From: Nemania diffusa | Lineage: Eukaryota; Ascomycota; Sordariomycetes; Xylariales; Xylariaceae | Reading direction: 5' to 3' | DNA: 64,000 nt | NCBI GenBank assembly: GCA_038501195.1 | Contig: JBBPUQ010000008.1 | Span: 1,840,001 to 1,904,000 of the forward strand | In this document: positions 37,771 through 52,374 of the stretch, piece by piece | Layout of the letters: every line of letters begins with the position of its first letter | Position numbering within the stretch: position 1 is the first letter of the stretch | Notes under the pieces: model-generated | Databases searched by the model: none | The model's input: only the letters and a program-made list of their open reading frames with translations | Told to the model about the DNA's origin: nothing | Made by a program: the position numbers and the translations under genes

Positions 37771-39238
37771 CATTAAAGTCTTCGTGAGATAAGCAGGCCT
37801 ATACTCAAGGGCACACGCTGGCCTTATGTACCTACTCAAGAGTGTGAGATCACCGAAGAGCCCAAGAAGGGAGCTAGCTGCCTTGGAAAGAGGCATTGCC
37901 GCCCCCCCTCCCCCTCTCTAGCCTTGGGTTGGCCGCGATTCACAGGGCTGAAGAGAAGCCTGAATGACAGGTATGTGTCACAACATGAAGGTATAGTCTT
38001 GTCACGCTGCCAAGGCACCCTGTAGATACGAATGCCACCAAGTTTCTAAAGTGCCGTGGACATGTGATCAACTTAGCGCAGACAGCCTGAAGCTGCTGGA
38101 ACCAAGTGATTTGAAACCACAAAACATTGGGAGTATGCTGTGGCCTTACTGCAGTCGGTTCATGATCGACTAAGCCATCCGGATGGAAATAATACGGCAC
38201 GTTGGATGTTAGCTTGCGGAATCAGGACAGGTCTAGATTAGCTTACCTCATATGAACCCGCCTTGATATAGAAGCAGAAAGTTATTGGTCACAGGCTACA
38301 GCAGCTACTATTACATGGTCCGTGGGGTCTTGTCATACTATCAATTATCCTAGCACATCCTGGGGAACGTGGCTGAGCAAGCATAATGCGATGCCTCAGT
38401 GATTTTCGACGAATTAACATTCAGTAGCCCTTCTTTCCCTACACATTAGTGTTCGATCGGTGAAGCATCGGCTCGCTCGTTCTCTACTCGTAAATTATCG
38501 TTTTGACACGAGGTTGTCTTGATGGCCAAGAGCATCCAGCTCAGGCTAGATAGTGTGTAGCCTAGTGTAGTATGTAGGTATAGACGAGATAGGTTATGAA
38601 CGACACGCATCCCACGGCATCGGGATGACCTGCAGATACCTAGCGTGGATTATGTCATGCCGTAGTGTGATATCTAGCTACAAACACTTCTTGGCCGAAC
38701 CGACGATTGCTCAATTCGGGGCGTTGGCATGCTAGAGTATGACTGCCTGGGGTATCATATTTAGCAACGAGCTTGCGGCAGTAGTTCGATTTCACTGTCG
38801 TTAGCGGCAGCTTATCACAGCCTGCCTGCGCAGTGTTCCACCGTAGGCTCCTCCTAACACGCATGGCATAGTATGTAGTGTAGGTAAAAAAAGGAAACGC
38901 TTTACTTGACCCAGCCAGCCACCGTGAATGCATGGCGAGTCAGAGTATGATCCTAGCTCGACAGTCTCAAACGAGGGGAGCCTGCACTCGGTGCTGCCGT
39001 CCGATAGGTATCTAATAAGGTTGAATCGACGTTCGAAATAAGAACTATGCAGATAGCCAAGTCCCCGTGATTACTTTGTTTCTCATGATTAAGTATAATA
39101 CCTAAACCAACAATAACCTGCGGGCTGCTGACTGATGTAGGCATTGCGAATGACAAATGACGAATGATGTTGGATTTGTTGGATTGGGGGTTGGATGCGT
39201 ACTAGCACCCCTCGCACTGTGACATAAACATCGAATTA

Positions 39239-39378
39239 TGAGGCCGAACTTATTTATATATACCCAATAAGAGTATAAAATCATGCTCGGATAATAGTTT
39301 TATTAGATGTATGCAAATATCGTTCAGCCCCGCTATCCCACTTTGAAGTCACGGTGCCGAGTGGGTGCTTAAACGGAT
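39239..39378 (+). repeat. Dispersed repeat A, copy 1
   Basis: Shares long stretches with 49734-49848: the core TTATTTATATATACCCAATA is identical, and both copies continue with a segment containing TATCCCACTTT, AAGTCAC and GTGCCGAGTGGG. Copy 1 has about 25 extra bases in the middle. Family unknown; no coding capacity. Confidence 0.75.
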
Positions 39379-39674
39379 ATCTACTGATCTAGATAGGGTG
39401 TGGGAACCCCTGTCTAATCCCTGTTTTAGTCTAGACTAGGGGTCACTTTGACCTAGTCAGGCTGACGTATACACTGTAAATCCTCAACCACTGCCTGCCT
39501 TATACTGCTAACTAGCTTTTACCTGACTGCTTGTAATCGTGTGACCTATCTTCACTCTGGACCTTATCTCCTGACACAGTATCCCGTCCATTGCGCTGTC
39601 GGGAGTGCCAGAGACTATCCGATGCTGGCAATGAGACTTGGTGTCGTGTCTATGGAAATATGAGCCTGTATCAG

Positions 39675-40172
39675 CAGCGCCGCACACAGGCAAAGTAATA
39701 CTTTGACTGCTTTTCAATTAATTGATATAATCCAGGCAAAACAATCGGTTTTAAATTAATTGCAGGCAAAGGGATAGTTTAGTATCTGACTTGATACTTC
39801 ATAATTACTTCCAATTATTTTTCCTATTTTTCAATAATTCTTTTGGTTGTTTTTATGGTTAAAAAGATGCTTCTTTTCCTAGGTAGGCTGGGTGGCACCC
39901 TGTTTTTAGACCCACTTACTTAGCATCCATATGGCCACTTACCAAGCCACTTACCGAGCCACTTAACTTACCTACTTACTTTTTACAACTCTGTACGCTC
40001 TATTATAACATCTAGCAATTTACGTCATTGCTCGGATTATTTAGTCAATTAACTTGATCAATTCAAGCAATAGATTCAGGCAAGTCAGTCAACTAAGCGG
40101 TTTTTGCGATCAATTTAGGTAAAACAAGTTTAGAGGCTATTATTTGACTGATTTTACCTGTGGGTAGCGCTG
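39675..40172 (+). mobile_element. MITE-like TIR element, diverged copy 1
   Basis: About 498 bp, homologous to 50219-50855. The right end keeps the terminal repeat (TTACCTGTGGGTAGCGCTG); the left end is degenerate (CAGCGCCGCACACAGG). Internal blocks such as TTTTTGCGATCAATTTAGGT and AATCGGTTTTAAATTRATTG match the other copy. There is no clear target-site duplication and no coding capacity, so this is an old non-autonomous copy. Confidence 0.75.
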
Positions 40173-40293
40173 TGTGGTTTAGCGTTGCAATTCTGTTCTG
40201 CGACAATCAATGTTCATGGAAACGACGCATTGAGCTAGATACAGAATTTGCTGGATTATTTTCAAAATAAAATGATGGGGTGATAAGCCTCCC

Positions 40294-40677
40294 CTAAAGT
40301 TTATACTCTATTACTTCATAGATCTTGAAGTTCCTTTCAAATATCATGCTCTCCCCAGGAACTATTTCCATGTCAAATGAGCAGAGGACACTTGCAATGT
40401 CTTCATGGATAGCAAACTCGGACCTTATCTCGTCAACCAAACAGCGCAAGGTCTGTGGTTCTAACAAGAATAGCATGAGAGTACATTGAAACTGGGCAGA
40501 AGTCGGCTCATATCCAGCAATCATCAAGTGCCCAATCGTCACCTCGATAGGCTTTTCCTCTTTTATGCTTGGAAGTGGAGCGTCCGCCGGAAAACATTGT
40601 TCAAAGTGATGGAAATGTTGCTTTTTAGTCTGATTCTGGATGCTGATCCCTAACTCTTCTCGATTGATACGCTCCAA
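40294..40677 (-). pseudogene. Cytochrome P450 relic with internal deletion
   Basis: A 127-codon open frame. HLMIAGYEPTSAQFQCTLML followed by LVDEIRSEF resembles the I-helix and the following segment of fungal P450s (consensus AGSETTA...). The end (SFDMEIVPGE...FKIYEVIEYKL) resembles the very C-terminus of the same enzymes. The ExxR motif and the heme-binding FxxGxRxCxG loop that should lie between them are absent, so I-helix and C-terminal strand appear joined directly. Even the I-helix Thr context is altered. It cannot bind heme as drawn. It lies next to the TIR element copy 1. The alternative, a diverged small protein, is less likely. Confidence 0.55.
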
Positions 40678-41102
40678 TTTGGAAAAACTCGCAATAGTCG
40701 ACGGTGGGATGCAGAGAAATTTAAGGAACGAAACGCAGGGGACCTTTTGGAGATCTGATTTGCTATGACGAAGAGGTTCACAGCCTATAGCTGATCTAAG
40801 AATGGGACTGTTTTCACTTTGGGGGTTTGTTAGCAGATTTATTGCAGAGCTGGGTATTACGGCTTAATCTAGGAACTCATTGTTTCGCACGTTGTTCATC
40901 TCATGGCTGTACGCCGTATATGCGCTTATATCCATAGCCAACCAATCCGCCAACTGGAGAAGCCAGTCAGGTAGTTGTCATTTATAACGCCACTATCAAT
41001 GTTACTTACAGTCTTCAAATCTATCCCCCCCCCCCCCAACCCTATTCCCTGACTACCCTTTTTCTCCTGTTTCCTAACCCTCTCTTATCTCGCCTACATT
41101 GC
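40678..41102. other. Intergenic region
   Basis: About 425 nt between the P450 relic and the 3' end of the pectate lyase gene. It includes a C-run at about 41027-41037. Some sequence next to the relic may be decayed P450 coding DNA, but I cannot align it with confidence. Confidence 0.4.
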
Positions 41103-42356
41103 TTAGAAAACAAGGTTCTGTCCCGCGTTGGCAACGACAGAGCTCTTCGTGTTGGCGGATCCGAGGAGCGAGTAGCTATACGGGACGCTGGTGAGCGTGC
41201 CGACCGGGGCCGAGTTTGTGCTGCCGCCTAGGGTGACGTCCCGTACCACGGCGTATCCCGTCGTGTCGCTATCGGCGAAGTAGATGGCCTTGGTGCCGGA
41301 GCTCTCAAAAACGTCGCTCTCCACGAGGAGCTGGGCGCCCAGGCGCGTGTTGATGGCCGTGCTGACGTTGTAGTAGTAGTTGTTGTAGATGTGGCCGGTA
41401 CCGAAGCGGAACGAGGGCCCGCGGCTGTTCAGGTTCTTGAAGTCTACGGAAACACACAGTTAGCTGCTTTATTCCAAGCAGTGGCGGGCTAGATGTAGGG
41501 ACAAGCGGAGATGCAAGCCCGCGAGCGATCATCCATTCCTACTTCTCCGGCTGTCGAAAGGGGGAACTTGGATTAGCAGGGGTCCATACAGTTGTTGGCA
41601 TAAGTGACGATGAGATGACCAGTATCCTCGGCGGCGTTAGAGTCGCTGTGGCCCACGAGGGAGGCCTTCCAATGGTCGTGAATGTATGTGTTGGAGATGG
41701 TAATGTAGTCGGAAGCATGGGTCACGTCGATCAAGCCGTCGTAGTAGTCCTTGTCATGGTCTAGATCGCTAGACACGTCGCTGTGGTCGACCCATACGTT
41801 CTTCGAGGCCTGAATGGTGATAGCGTCGCCATACTCGGCTAGGACTTTGGAGATCTTCATGTTCCGAATGATGACATTGGATTGTTTGTTGATTGTAAGA
41901 CCAATTCCCGTGAGGCCTAGGTGAAGCAAATCAGTCTTGCTATTTAACAACTATCACCCCGAGGATTCCAAACTTACTGGAACCCGATGCGCCGATGATG
42001 GACTTGTTAGAAGTCACTGCAACCTTGGCAGCCCCCGAGAGGTTACCCTTCAAGACGATGACATAAGCGCCGTCGGCGGCGGCTGCGGCAGTGAAGGCTG
42101 CGAGGGTCGAGACGGTCGTCGTGGTGCCACCTGCTCCGCCCTTGGTACTGCTCACGGATTAGTACGGCCCCATTTTCTTGTATTAGGGGGGGAGATATTA
42201 CCCGCCATTCTGCTGAGCATAACCCACGTTCGCAGTATCAGTGATACTCGCTCTTTTCTCGATGACGCGGGCATCCAGCGGGCGGTCCACAGTGGGCGTG
42301 GGAGAGGCGGACACACAAGCCGCTAGCACGGCGACAGCAACAGATGTGAACTTCAT
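41103..42356 (-). CDS. Secreted pectate lyase, polysaccharide lyase family 1
   Basis: Extracellular, calcium-dependent enzyme cleaving polygalacturonate by beta-elimination. Four exons: 42356-42202, 42147-41978, 41916-41590 and 41443-41103, giving 330 aa, the usual length. The N-terminus is a clear signal peptide (MKFTSVAVAVLAACVSAS, about 18 residues), followed by a short possible propeptide ending in EKR. PL1 hallmarks are IIGASGSS, LTGIGLTINKQSNVIIRNMK, the NVWVDHSDVSSD strand with the vWiDH-type motif, DYYDGLIDVTHASDYITISN and HDHWKASLVGHSD, then NSRGPSFRFGTGHIYNNYYY. Phases at all three introns agree. A TATAAA lies about 100 bp upstream. Acts with the nearby beta-galactosidase in cell-wall pectin breakdown by inference only. 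Confidence 0.92.
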
Positions 42357-42456
42357 GATGCGCAGATTGAGTAGGTAGGAATGATTCTGTCTGGGGTCCC
42401 GATGCTGGTCTGTCGTGCTACTCTCTATCTTAGCTCTGGGTGCAACTGGTCTATCC

Positions 42457-42462
42457 TTTATA
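42457..42462 (-). promoter_or_regulatory. Candidate TATA box of the pectate lyase gene
   Basis: TATAAA on the minus strand, about 100 bp upstream of the ATG at 42356, in a context (TATGTATAAAGG) typical of strongly inducible fungal genes for secreted enzymes. Confidence 0.5.
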
Positions 42463-44795
42463 CATATTGACTCGGGCGTTGTCCTGTGATGCTTTCAGAT
42501 CATTCCATAAGTAGAATGATTCTATAGTAGTCAATCATCACGTAGATCACGAAATGAGGAATGGAACCAAAAGATTATCCTCGAATCAGTGGCAGCTTTG
42601 GAGCCTCGCGACCCCCTCGAAGGGCATACGACATCACTCCATGGAATTACCTAAGAGATATTCCAGCTCGCACATCCTGCTCCGTCCGCTGGAGAGGTCT
42701 GCCCAAGCGGCTGCATTTGAGAGCCGTCTTCTGGAATTGTGGGTATGTCAACTTTAGGAAGCATGTGTTGTTACAGGTTCGCGATGGATGCTGGAATTAT
42801 TCCCGAAGAAAAGAGTCCGGGAGATGAGGCCGCATGCATCAATGATCGGCAATATGGGTTTGACGAGACTAGCTCCCGCTCGTTTGTTTTTTTCTTCCCC
42901 TGTTAAGAGGAACCCCTGAGTATAGGGAGTCTAGTCCCCATTCTGGGTTTCATTCTCGAGTTAACTGATTAACTCTTCCTCAGGGACAATTTTGAAATCG
43001 CGAGGTTATCAAACAAGGCTGGTAGAACACTCTATCATATGCTCTATTATAATAAGGTGCTCGTTTCACGAATTGAACTACTTGCTGTTTTCATCAGCGC
43101 CTTCTTCGCAGTCCGATCAGCTCGCCATAAAATACAAATAGAGAAACGTGCCAAGGCAACTGTACCGTATCTGGTCCGGCCAATATACGCCAATACCTGG
43201 GGTAAGTAGGGAGGGTTGCACTGCGAATGAATCCTACGAAGGGGGACGAAAGGGCATTGGCGCAAAAAAAAAAGCTTGGAAAAGTTAAATAGACTGCCAG
43301 ACTTAGTCATTGGAGGAAAAAAGGCGAGCGGGAGCTTTATTAAGAGTGCGCGGCCGCCTTGGCACCTTCTACCAGCCTACGGCATCAGATAAATGAGATC
43401 GGACTTGGCAGCGCCTAGCATTATTCTGAGCTGGCGAAGCCCCGAAAAGATGGAATGAAATGAACAACACGTTGATTCGGAAAGATCCAAACGCCCGGCA
43501 TATAACTTTACGACCAGAATATCCAACCCTATAGCTCGTTGGCATAAAGAACGAAGACATCGGTGCAGCGAGCGTCACCACGTTGTCTAGGTAGGTTGTG
43601 AGTGCCGAATGCAGATGGGAGTCCTGGCGCTTTGTATACCCCAATGTTATCGGAGGATGCTATTAGGTAACAGAGAGAAGAACTTGTTGATTAATTAGAT
43701 TTATAGGTTAAATAACTCCGAAGACGATAAAGTGAAGAGAACAGCAGAGTAGGAAGAGAGCTTGACGGCGAGAATAGAGTTTGGAGTTTGTTGCGGATAA
43801 CTCTGCCTCAACGCTTGCTACTAGTTAGTTCCCTGAAGTGACTACAACTACTTAGCGTTACCTACTCAGTTCGTTCGAGAGCTACAATGATAGCACATGA
43901 TGAGATAGTAGAAATACTAGTTGAATAACAAGGTTTCAAAGAAGGTGAGTTGCTGACCTAGCCCTCATATTGATCGCAACGGAGCTTCCATTGGTGGGAG
44001 AGGAAGCACCACGGATACTAACCGACACGCGTTTTTACGGCCTATACAGTTGGTTACGGCGAGTGTTCGAACGTGGCGGATTCTACTTTAGTAGTGCGGA
44101 AATTGAAACTTAGATAACTTCTGTCTAGACTTTTGCTGATTGAGTTTCGCCGTGTCATATTCTTAGTGATGAGAATGATCGCCTTATGCTAAAGGTTCAT
44201 GGATGACCATATAAGTAGGTGAGCCCCCGAGTTAGACGTGACCCTATTCAACTACCTAGGTAGGTAGGGACCGAGATTATCATACCTTCCATCAGGTAAA
44301 TGGATACCATAAGGGTATTGTGGGTGGTACTTTCGAGACGAATATAAGGGGCGTATATTGGCAATATCGGCTACCTTGTAACTTACACCTTTCTCATGGA
44401 TTGAGTACATACTTAAGGTAGGCACCCATTACTTCCCTACGTTGGTAAGGAGCTCTTTCACTCGGAAAGAATGAGAGGCTAATATAAGAGGTAATTTAAA
44501 AAGAGAGAAAGAGCAGCCGTAGGATACAGGTTGAGGTATTAGATCGCTTTAAAAAGCTTCCTGACAATCTTGACCTTCTTTTCCGTCTCTTCTCATCCTT
44601 CTCAACCACTTCGCCTCAGTATTCTGCCGTCATCATCGTATTGTCTTTCGGCATTTTGGACTGACAATTGCTTTATTATTCGTCGCTCCAATATCTCTAA
44701 AGTCCCAATACAGACCCTCTATTCCTCCAGGGCGTGAGAAAGGTCGAGATTCGGCGTCCCACTAGACCAACCGAAGTCTGCCTTAACAATCCAAG
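42463..44795. other. Intergenic region
   Basis: About 2.3 kb between divergent pectate lyase (-) and PhiA-like (+) genes, containing both promoters. A TAGGTA cluster sits near 44256-44272. The sequence just before 44796 is pyrimidine-rich, typical of fungal promoters or leaders. No further gene is supported. Confidence 0.5.
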
Positions 44796-45577
44796 ATGCA
44801 TTTCCTGCTGTCTCTGGTAACCGCCGGTCTCGTCTCGGCGGACGTGTTCTCGATCAATGCCTTCATCCCTGGCAGCAGTATTGACGGGTCACTACTCCAT
44901 GCGTCCCACCACGGCCTTTACAGTGGTCTTACGGAACCAGCAACCTACTGCCCTCTCAATCCCCCTTTCGACTGTCCTCAGGTCGCCGGCACGCTGGTGA
45001 CGCAGAACATGGGAGCTATGGCAGTAAGTACTCATGCGTTGATGCACCAAGTTCCCTTGTTGAGTCGTAGCAAATTAGCTACACCATCCCTCTCAATCGT
45101 CTCTTCATTCTTCTCAATCCTTGCCCCTATTGCCTACCTAATACACCTCGCCGGGGTCTATAATATCAACCAGCAGCAGCTCATATCAATTACTCTTAGC
45201 GGACGCAACTAACCTTCTGTGTGAACTTTTAGGTTGCCGTAGCCGGGGGTCAGCAAATCTATATTCAAGCCGACGGACAGGTCAAATATTCAATCCCCCA
45301 TTCAGCATATATCCCCCCAGGCTCGATACGCAGCGGGTGGTATCACAAGACAGTCACCTCGCCGGCCCGGGTGCCGATGCAATATGACCTGCTTGACTTT
45401 GACGACGGTCGCGGCCACAGCGGCCTAGCCCTCTGTCCCGACACCAACTTCTCAGAAGGGGGTATTCATGCATTATACGCCAAGACTGAAGGCTTCAACA
45501 CGGGTTTGTGCATAGACGTCGCCGGATTGATTTTGACCAAGTCAGAATCTAATGTTGGGTGCTGGCAATACGATTGA
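44796..45577 (+). CDS. Small secreted protein, PhiA/IgE-binding-protein-like
   Basis: Two exons, 44796-45023 and 45233-45577, joined in phase 0 across a 209-nt intron (GTAAGT...TTTTAG), giving 190 aa. Residues 1-15 (MHFLLSLVTAGLVSA) form a signal peptide. Similarity to the fungal PhiA/IgE-binding cell-wall protein family: PGSSIDGSLLHASHHGLYSG, then TYCP, then AVAGGQQIYIQADGQVKYSI and HSAYIPPGS, and a C-terminal WQYD. Family members are abundant, secreted or wall-associated, and linked to phialide development or allergenicity; the molecular activity is unknown. At least four cysteines could form disulphides. Convergent with the beta-galactosidase gene 292 bp downstream. Family assignment from pattern memory only. 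Confidence 0.75.
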
Positions 45578-45869
45578 TAATAGCCAGGGGCAGTTGAAAG
45601 GGGCAGGGTTTTAGTTTGTCTTGTAATATTCTTCTCAACAACAGTCATAGGTATTCATTCATAGAGCTTCTTCAAGCAGGAATCATTAGTGTTTATTATA
45701 AACGCCGATATTTTTTTATCCAGATACCAAGTATTTCCAGTATGTCATTTATCCTGAATTCGAAAGAGGAGTCGGAGCGAGTAAGAGCTTACTAGGAGGT
45801 AGGTACTCTGTGTTGGGCATCCTATGTTCACTCATAACGTCAATACCAAAAAGGCCAATTGTGATATAC

Positions 45870-49265
<3,396 letters not shown>

Positions 49266-49733
49266 AATGAATGAGCATAAATGATGAAATTATGAGATCA
49301 TCTGTGGTTTTTAGTCTACGCGCAATAAGTGTTTAGGCGCAATTTTGAGCTAGCCGAATACAATAAGGGGCTTTGAAAAGAGATCCAATTAAGAATGCAG
49401 TTCAACAGATCCTGTCAACTTGATGAGTGGGAGATATCAATTTCAGGAGTACAGAGTAACCAATTAGCTGAACATCCAAGCAGCCTATAGAATCGTGAAG
49501 CTAATACCAAGCAGGTGAACAATACAATTCAGCGAAGGGCCATTAGTGAGCGTTGTGTGGTGACCCCAGGCCTGATGCTCAAAATGCGGAGGTTGGTTAG
49601 TGGAGGTTGGGGTAGAACGGATAGTGCCGCACGTAATAGGTAGCTACCTTAGGTACCTACCTACCTACCCTAAGTACTTACGTCACTATATCATTACGTA
49701 AGCGATTAGATAAAGCATCCTAAATTACCTAAT

Positions 49734-49848
49734 GGGGCCGAACTTATTTATATATACCCAATAAGAGTATAAACTCGTACTCGGATATGTTCGGCCCTGT
49801 TATCCCACTTTTAAGTCACTGTGCCGAGTGGGCGCTTAAAGGGATAGC
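49734..49848 (+). repeat. Dispersed repeat A, copy 2
   Basis: Matches 39239-39378 in the same orientation over most of its length, lacking about 25 bases present there. It contains a short inverted pair, GGGCCGAAC near its start and GTTCGGCCC about 50 bases later. No coding capacity; family unknown. Confidence 0.75.
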
Positions 49849-50218
49849 AAATTAGGTACTTACAAAATATCATCAACAATACCATTCTCGTAGCAATGCC
49901 GGCAGAATTATCTTTTGGATGGAATACAAGATAGTATGAACGGTTGTGGACTTCTTGCTCACACAACGCAGGGCCCACCCAATGCAAACATGAATGTGGA
50001 ACCAAGTTCTGTGTAGGTGATCTCTTAAAATAATCCCCCTTTGCCCCTTGTACAATCATGTAATCTGTTAGAAATACACATTTGGAAAGAAAGATCAATA
50101 ATTGACCGGTCACGCCAAATCTTTTGGCGCAGTATTATTTTCTAACATAATCCCAACCGATCAGACAATATGCCATTGAAAAATCATTTCATGTTTCATG
50201 TTGGTTAGAGTGTGGAAT

Positions 50219-50855
50219 CCAGCGCTACCCACAGGTAAAGTAATACTTTGACTGACTGTCAATTAATTGACCCAATCCAGTCCAAATAATCGGTTTTAAA
50301 TTGATTGCAGATAAAGTAATAATTCTTTACCTGACTTGTTACTTGTTAATTACTTCCAATTAATTTTTCTATTTTTTTAAATATTTTTTTGTTGTTTTTT
50401 TTAGTAAAAAAGAGGCCTTCTTTTCTTAGGTAGGCTAGGTGGCACCCTGTTTTTAACCCCACGTCCTGCCCACATATTCAGCCACTTACACAGCCACTTA
50501 TACAGCCACTTATACAGCCACTTCTCTAGCTACTGATTTAGCTACTTACATTTACATTCTATTACCTTACTTACTAACCACTTTATTAACCACTTTATCT
50601 ACTACCTTATCTATCACCCTACCTACTTACTTACTTACATCTACTTACACCTACTTACACTTATTTATCTATTTACCTTGCTTTCTACAATCTGTACTTT
50701 TTATGTACATTGCTTAAGTTACTTAGTCAATTAACTTGATCAATCCAGTCAATAGATTTTAGCAAGTCAGTCAAACAAGCGTTTTTTGCGATCAATTTAG
50801 GTAAAACAAGTCAAGAGGCTATTATTTGACTAACTTTACCTGTGGGTAGCGCTGG
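50219..50855 (+). mobile_element. MITE-like element with terminal inverted repeats
   Basis: A 637-bp element. The left end CCAGCGCTACCCACAGGTAA and the right end are exact inverted repeats over about 23 bp. It is bounded by TGGAAT at 50213-50218 and again at 50856-50861, a probable 6-bp target-site duplication. There is no open frame of note, so it is non-autonomous. The interior is AT-rich and includes a 12-bp tandem repeat. A second, diverged copy lies at 39675-40172. Confidence 0.85.
50479..50526 (+). repeat. 12-bp tandem repeat, four units
   Basis: Four consecutive units of about CAGCCACTTATA with small changes (last base pairs vary), inside the TIR element. Copy 1 of the element carries a similar but shorter and more diverged array near 39930-39965, so the array belongs to the element. 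Confidence 0.8.
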
Positions 50856-51165
50856 TGGAATCTATCCGGACAGAGCCCCCTTTAGTTAGCTCTAGATATT
50901 AGAAACGTTGACACGCTTACAAGGCTTAAGAACAACTAATCATGTGACCGGAATATATTTCAGTTCCATAGCATGTAGGTAGCCTATGTCTATATCTTTA
51001 CCCCAGCGCCACACTTCTTAAACTAAACGCATTACGCTCACTAAACTGTAAGCCCCAATAGCTACCTACTCTTAACAATTCATCCTGGCGGTCTCACAAT
51101 CTGCTCCTATGATACCTCCTTGACGAGGTCAGACCTCTTCAATGGTCTTCTGTAGTTGCGAGAGT

Positions 51166-52374
51166 CTACTGAGCAGCCCCCAGTGAATTTCGGAATCTAG
51201 AGTTCGCATCCTGAATAAAGGCATCCCGGTATTGCTTAGCTAGATCTCTAACATTTCTAAATGCGGTAACACCCTCAATAAACACCTCCAGCGTACCAGT
51301 GAGGGAATACGAGTTGACCTGGGCCATATGATACTCAGGTCGCGCACTGGAAGCTGTGGGCAGCATGGCGTAATGCGCATAAATTTTGAGAGTCCCTTCA
51401 TGATATGTGACGCTAAACGAGCACGCACGGCCGTCGTAGGTCGGCTCGTCGACGCCGTAGTTCCTGAGATAATGCATGCCACGAGCCCCGACGGCTCCAT
51501 CGTAACAAACTTGTCGATTTGCTACCGCCATGTCCCCGGAAGGACCTTTGAGTTCTATAAAGAAATTGGGGGCTAAGGGCTTATGAAGCATTGAAGATGG
51601 GATAATGTAACCACTGAGATCTTTACGAACCAAAGGTTCGAGGTCTCTCGGGTTTGCACCATAATATAAATCCGGCTGAGGTGCCGCGATTGACCCGTCG
51701 GTAAGTGGTTGAAGGTTGCCAAATTGTGTGTTCCAGGCAGGCAGGTAGTCTGTTGTACCTAGAATAGTCGGCATTACGTTAACTTTAATATCTTCTTCAT
51801 CCTTTGCGCGAAAATTAGCTGCCTGGAAGCTCCGAAAATCGAAGTTCGAAAATTCCGATATGGGCCTCTCCGCCGAGAGAATGGGCTTAATCCATTCTAG
51901 GTCCTGAACTTGTGACTCTGAACAGAGATAGATGCCGTAATCGGCCAGATGGAGTTCAAAGCCGAGATGATAGACTGTTGCCGTCCTTTTAGTCTTGTAT
52001 GTGCCCGTGTTAGGTGTCGTCGTTGATTGGCCTTGTAAAGAATTCATCTTGGAGCTTCGGAGGGCGTAGCCTCGCAGGTCAGACAAATCTGGGCCGCCGT
52101 TGCTTGCAAACTGGAGAAGCTCGTTGGCACCTGTCACGCCCGGCTCGCTGATTATAGCAGGTGAGGGAAAGCAGAGTCGCGTACGGTTGCGACGGTCGAA
52201 CTCTTTCAGCGCTCGGGGTACTAATGGAACACGCGAGAGGCGATCCCAGAACTCGGGAGGCTCTTGATTCTCTCGTCGCTGGATCTTCACTGGGCGAGTG
52301 TCGGGACGAGGATCATCAGAAGCAGTAGATTTGCTCTCTATGCGTCGTCTCTTGAGGGTTTGAGGTCTCTCCAT
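51166..52374 (-). CDS. DUF7924-like protein with PD-(D/E)XK-like residues, 402 aa
   Basis: Single-exon gene. It resembles a large, poorly characterised fungal family (DUF7924-type), recognised from the layout of its C-terminal half: QPDLYYGANPRDLEPLVRKD, then PNFFIELKGPSGDMAVANRQ and YDGAVGARGMHYL. P234-D235, E274-x-K276 and Q288 have the order and spacing of motifs II, III and IV of the PD-(D/E)XK nuclease fold. The N-terminal ~60 residues are basic with LKRRRIESK, a likely nuclear localisation signal. No known role; paralogues are numerous in many filamentous fungi. It stands alone, 0.3 kb from the TIR element. Nuclease activity is inference. Confidence 0.7.
   Translation of the reverse strand: MERPQTLKRRRIESKSTASDDPRPDTRPVKIQRRENQEPPEFWDRLSRVPLVPRALKEFDRRNRTRLCFPSPAIISEPGVTGANELLQFASNGGPDLSDLRGYALRSSKMNSLQGQSTTTPNTGTYKTKRTATVYHLGFELHLADYGIYLCSESQVQDLEWIKPILSAERPISEFSNFDFRSFQAANFRAKDEEDIKVNVMPTILGTTDYLPAWNTQFGNLQPLTDGSIAAPQPDLYYGANPRDLEPLVRKDLSGYIIPSSMLHKPLAPNFFIELKGPSGDMAVANRQVCYDGAVGARGMHYLRNYGVDEPTYDGRACSFSVTYHEGTLKIYAHYAMLPTASSARPEYHMAQVNSYSLTGTLEVFIEGVTAFRNVRDLAKQYRDAFIQDANSRFRNSLGAAQ

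Larger units (their letters stand above)
37641..40293. other. Intergenic region with two dispersed repeats
   Basis: About 2.65 kb. It contains the M4 promoter region, a copy of a short dispersed repeat at 39239-39378 and the diverged TIR element at 39675-40172. No gene is supported. Confidence 0.5.
49266..51165. other. Intergenic region with repeats
   Basis: About 1.9 kb. It contains a TAGGTA/TACCTA cluster at about 49639-49675, dispersed repeat A copy 2, and the intact-ended TIR element. No gene is supported. Confidence 0.55.
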
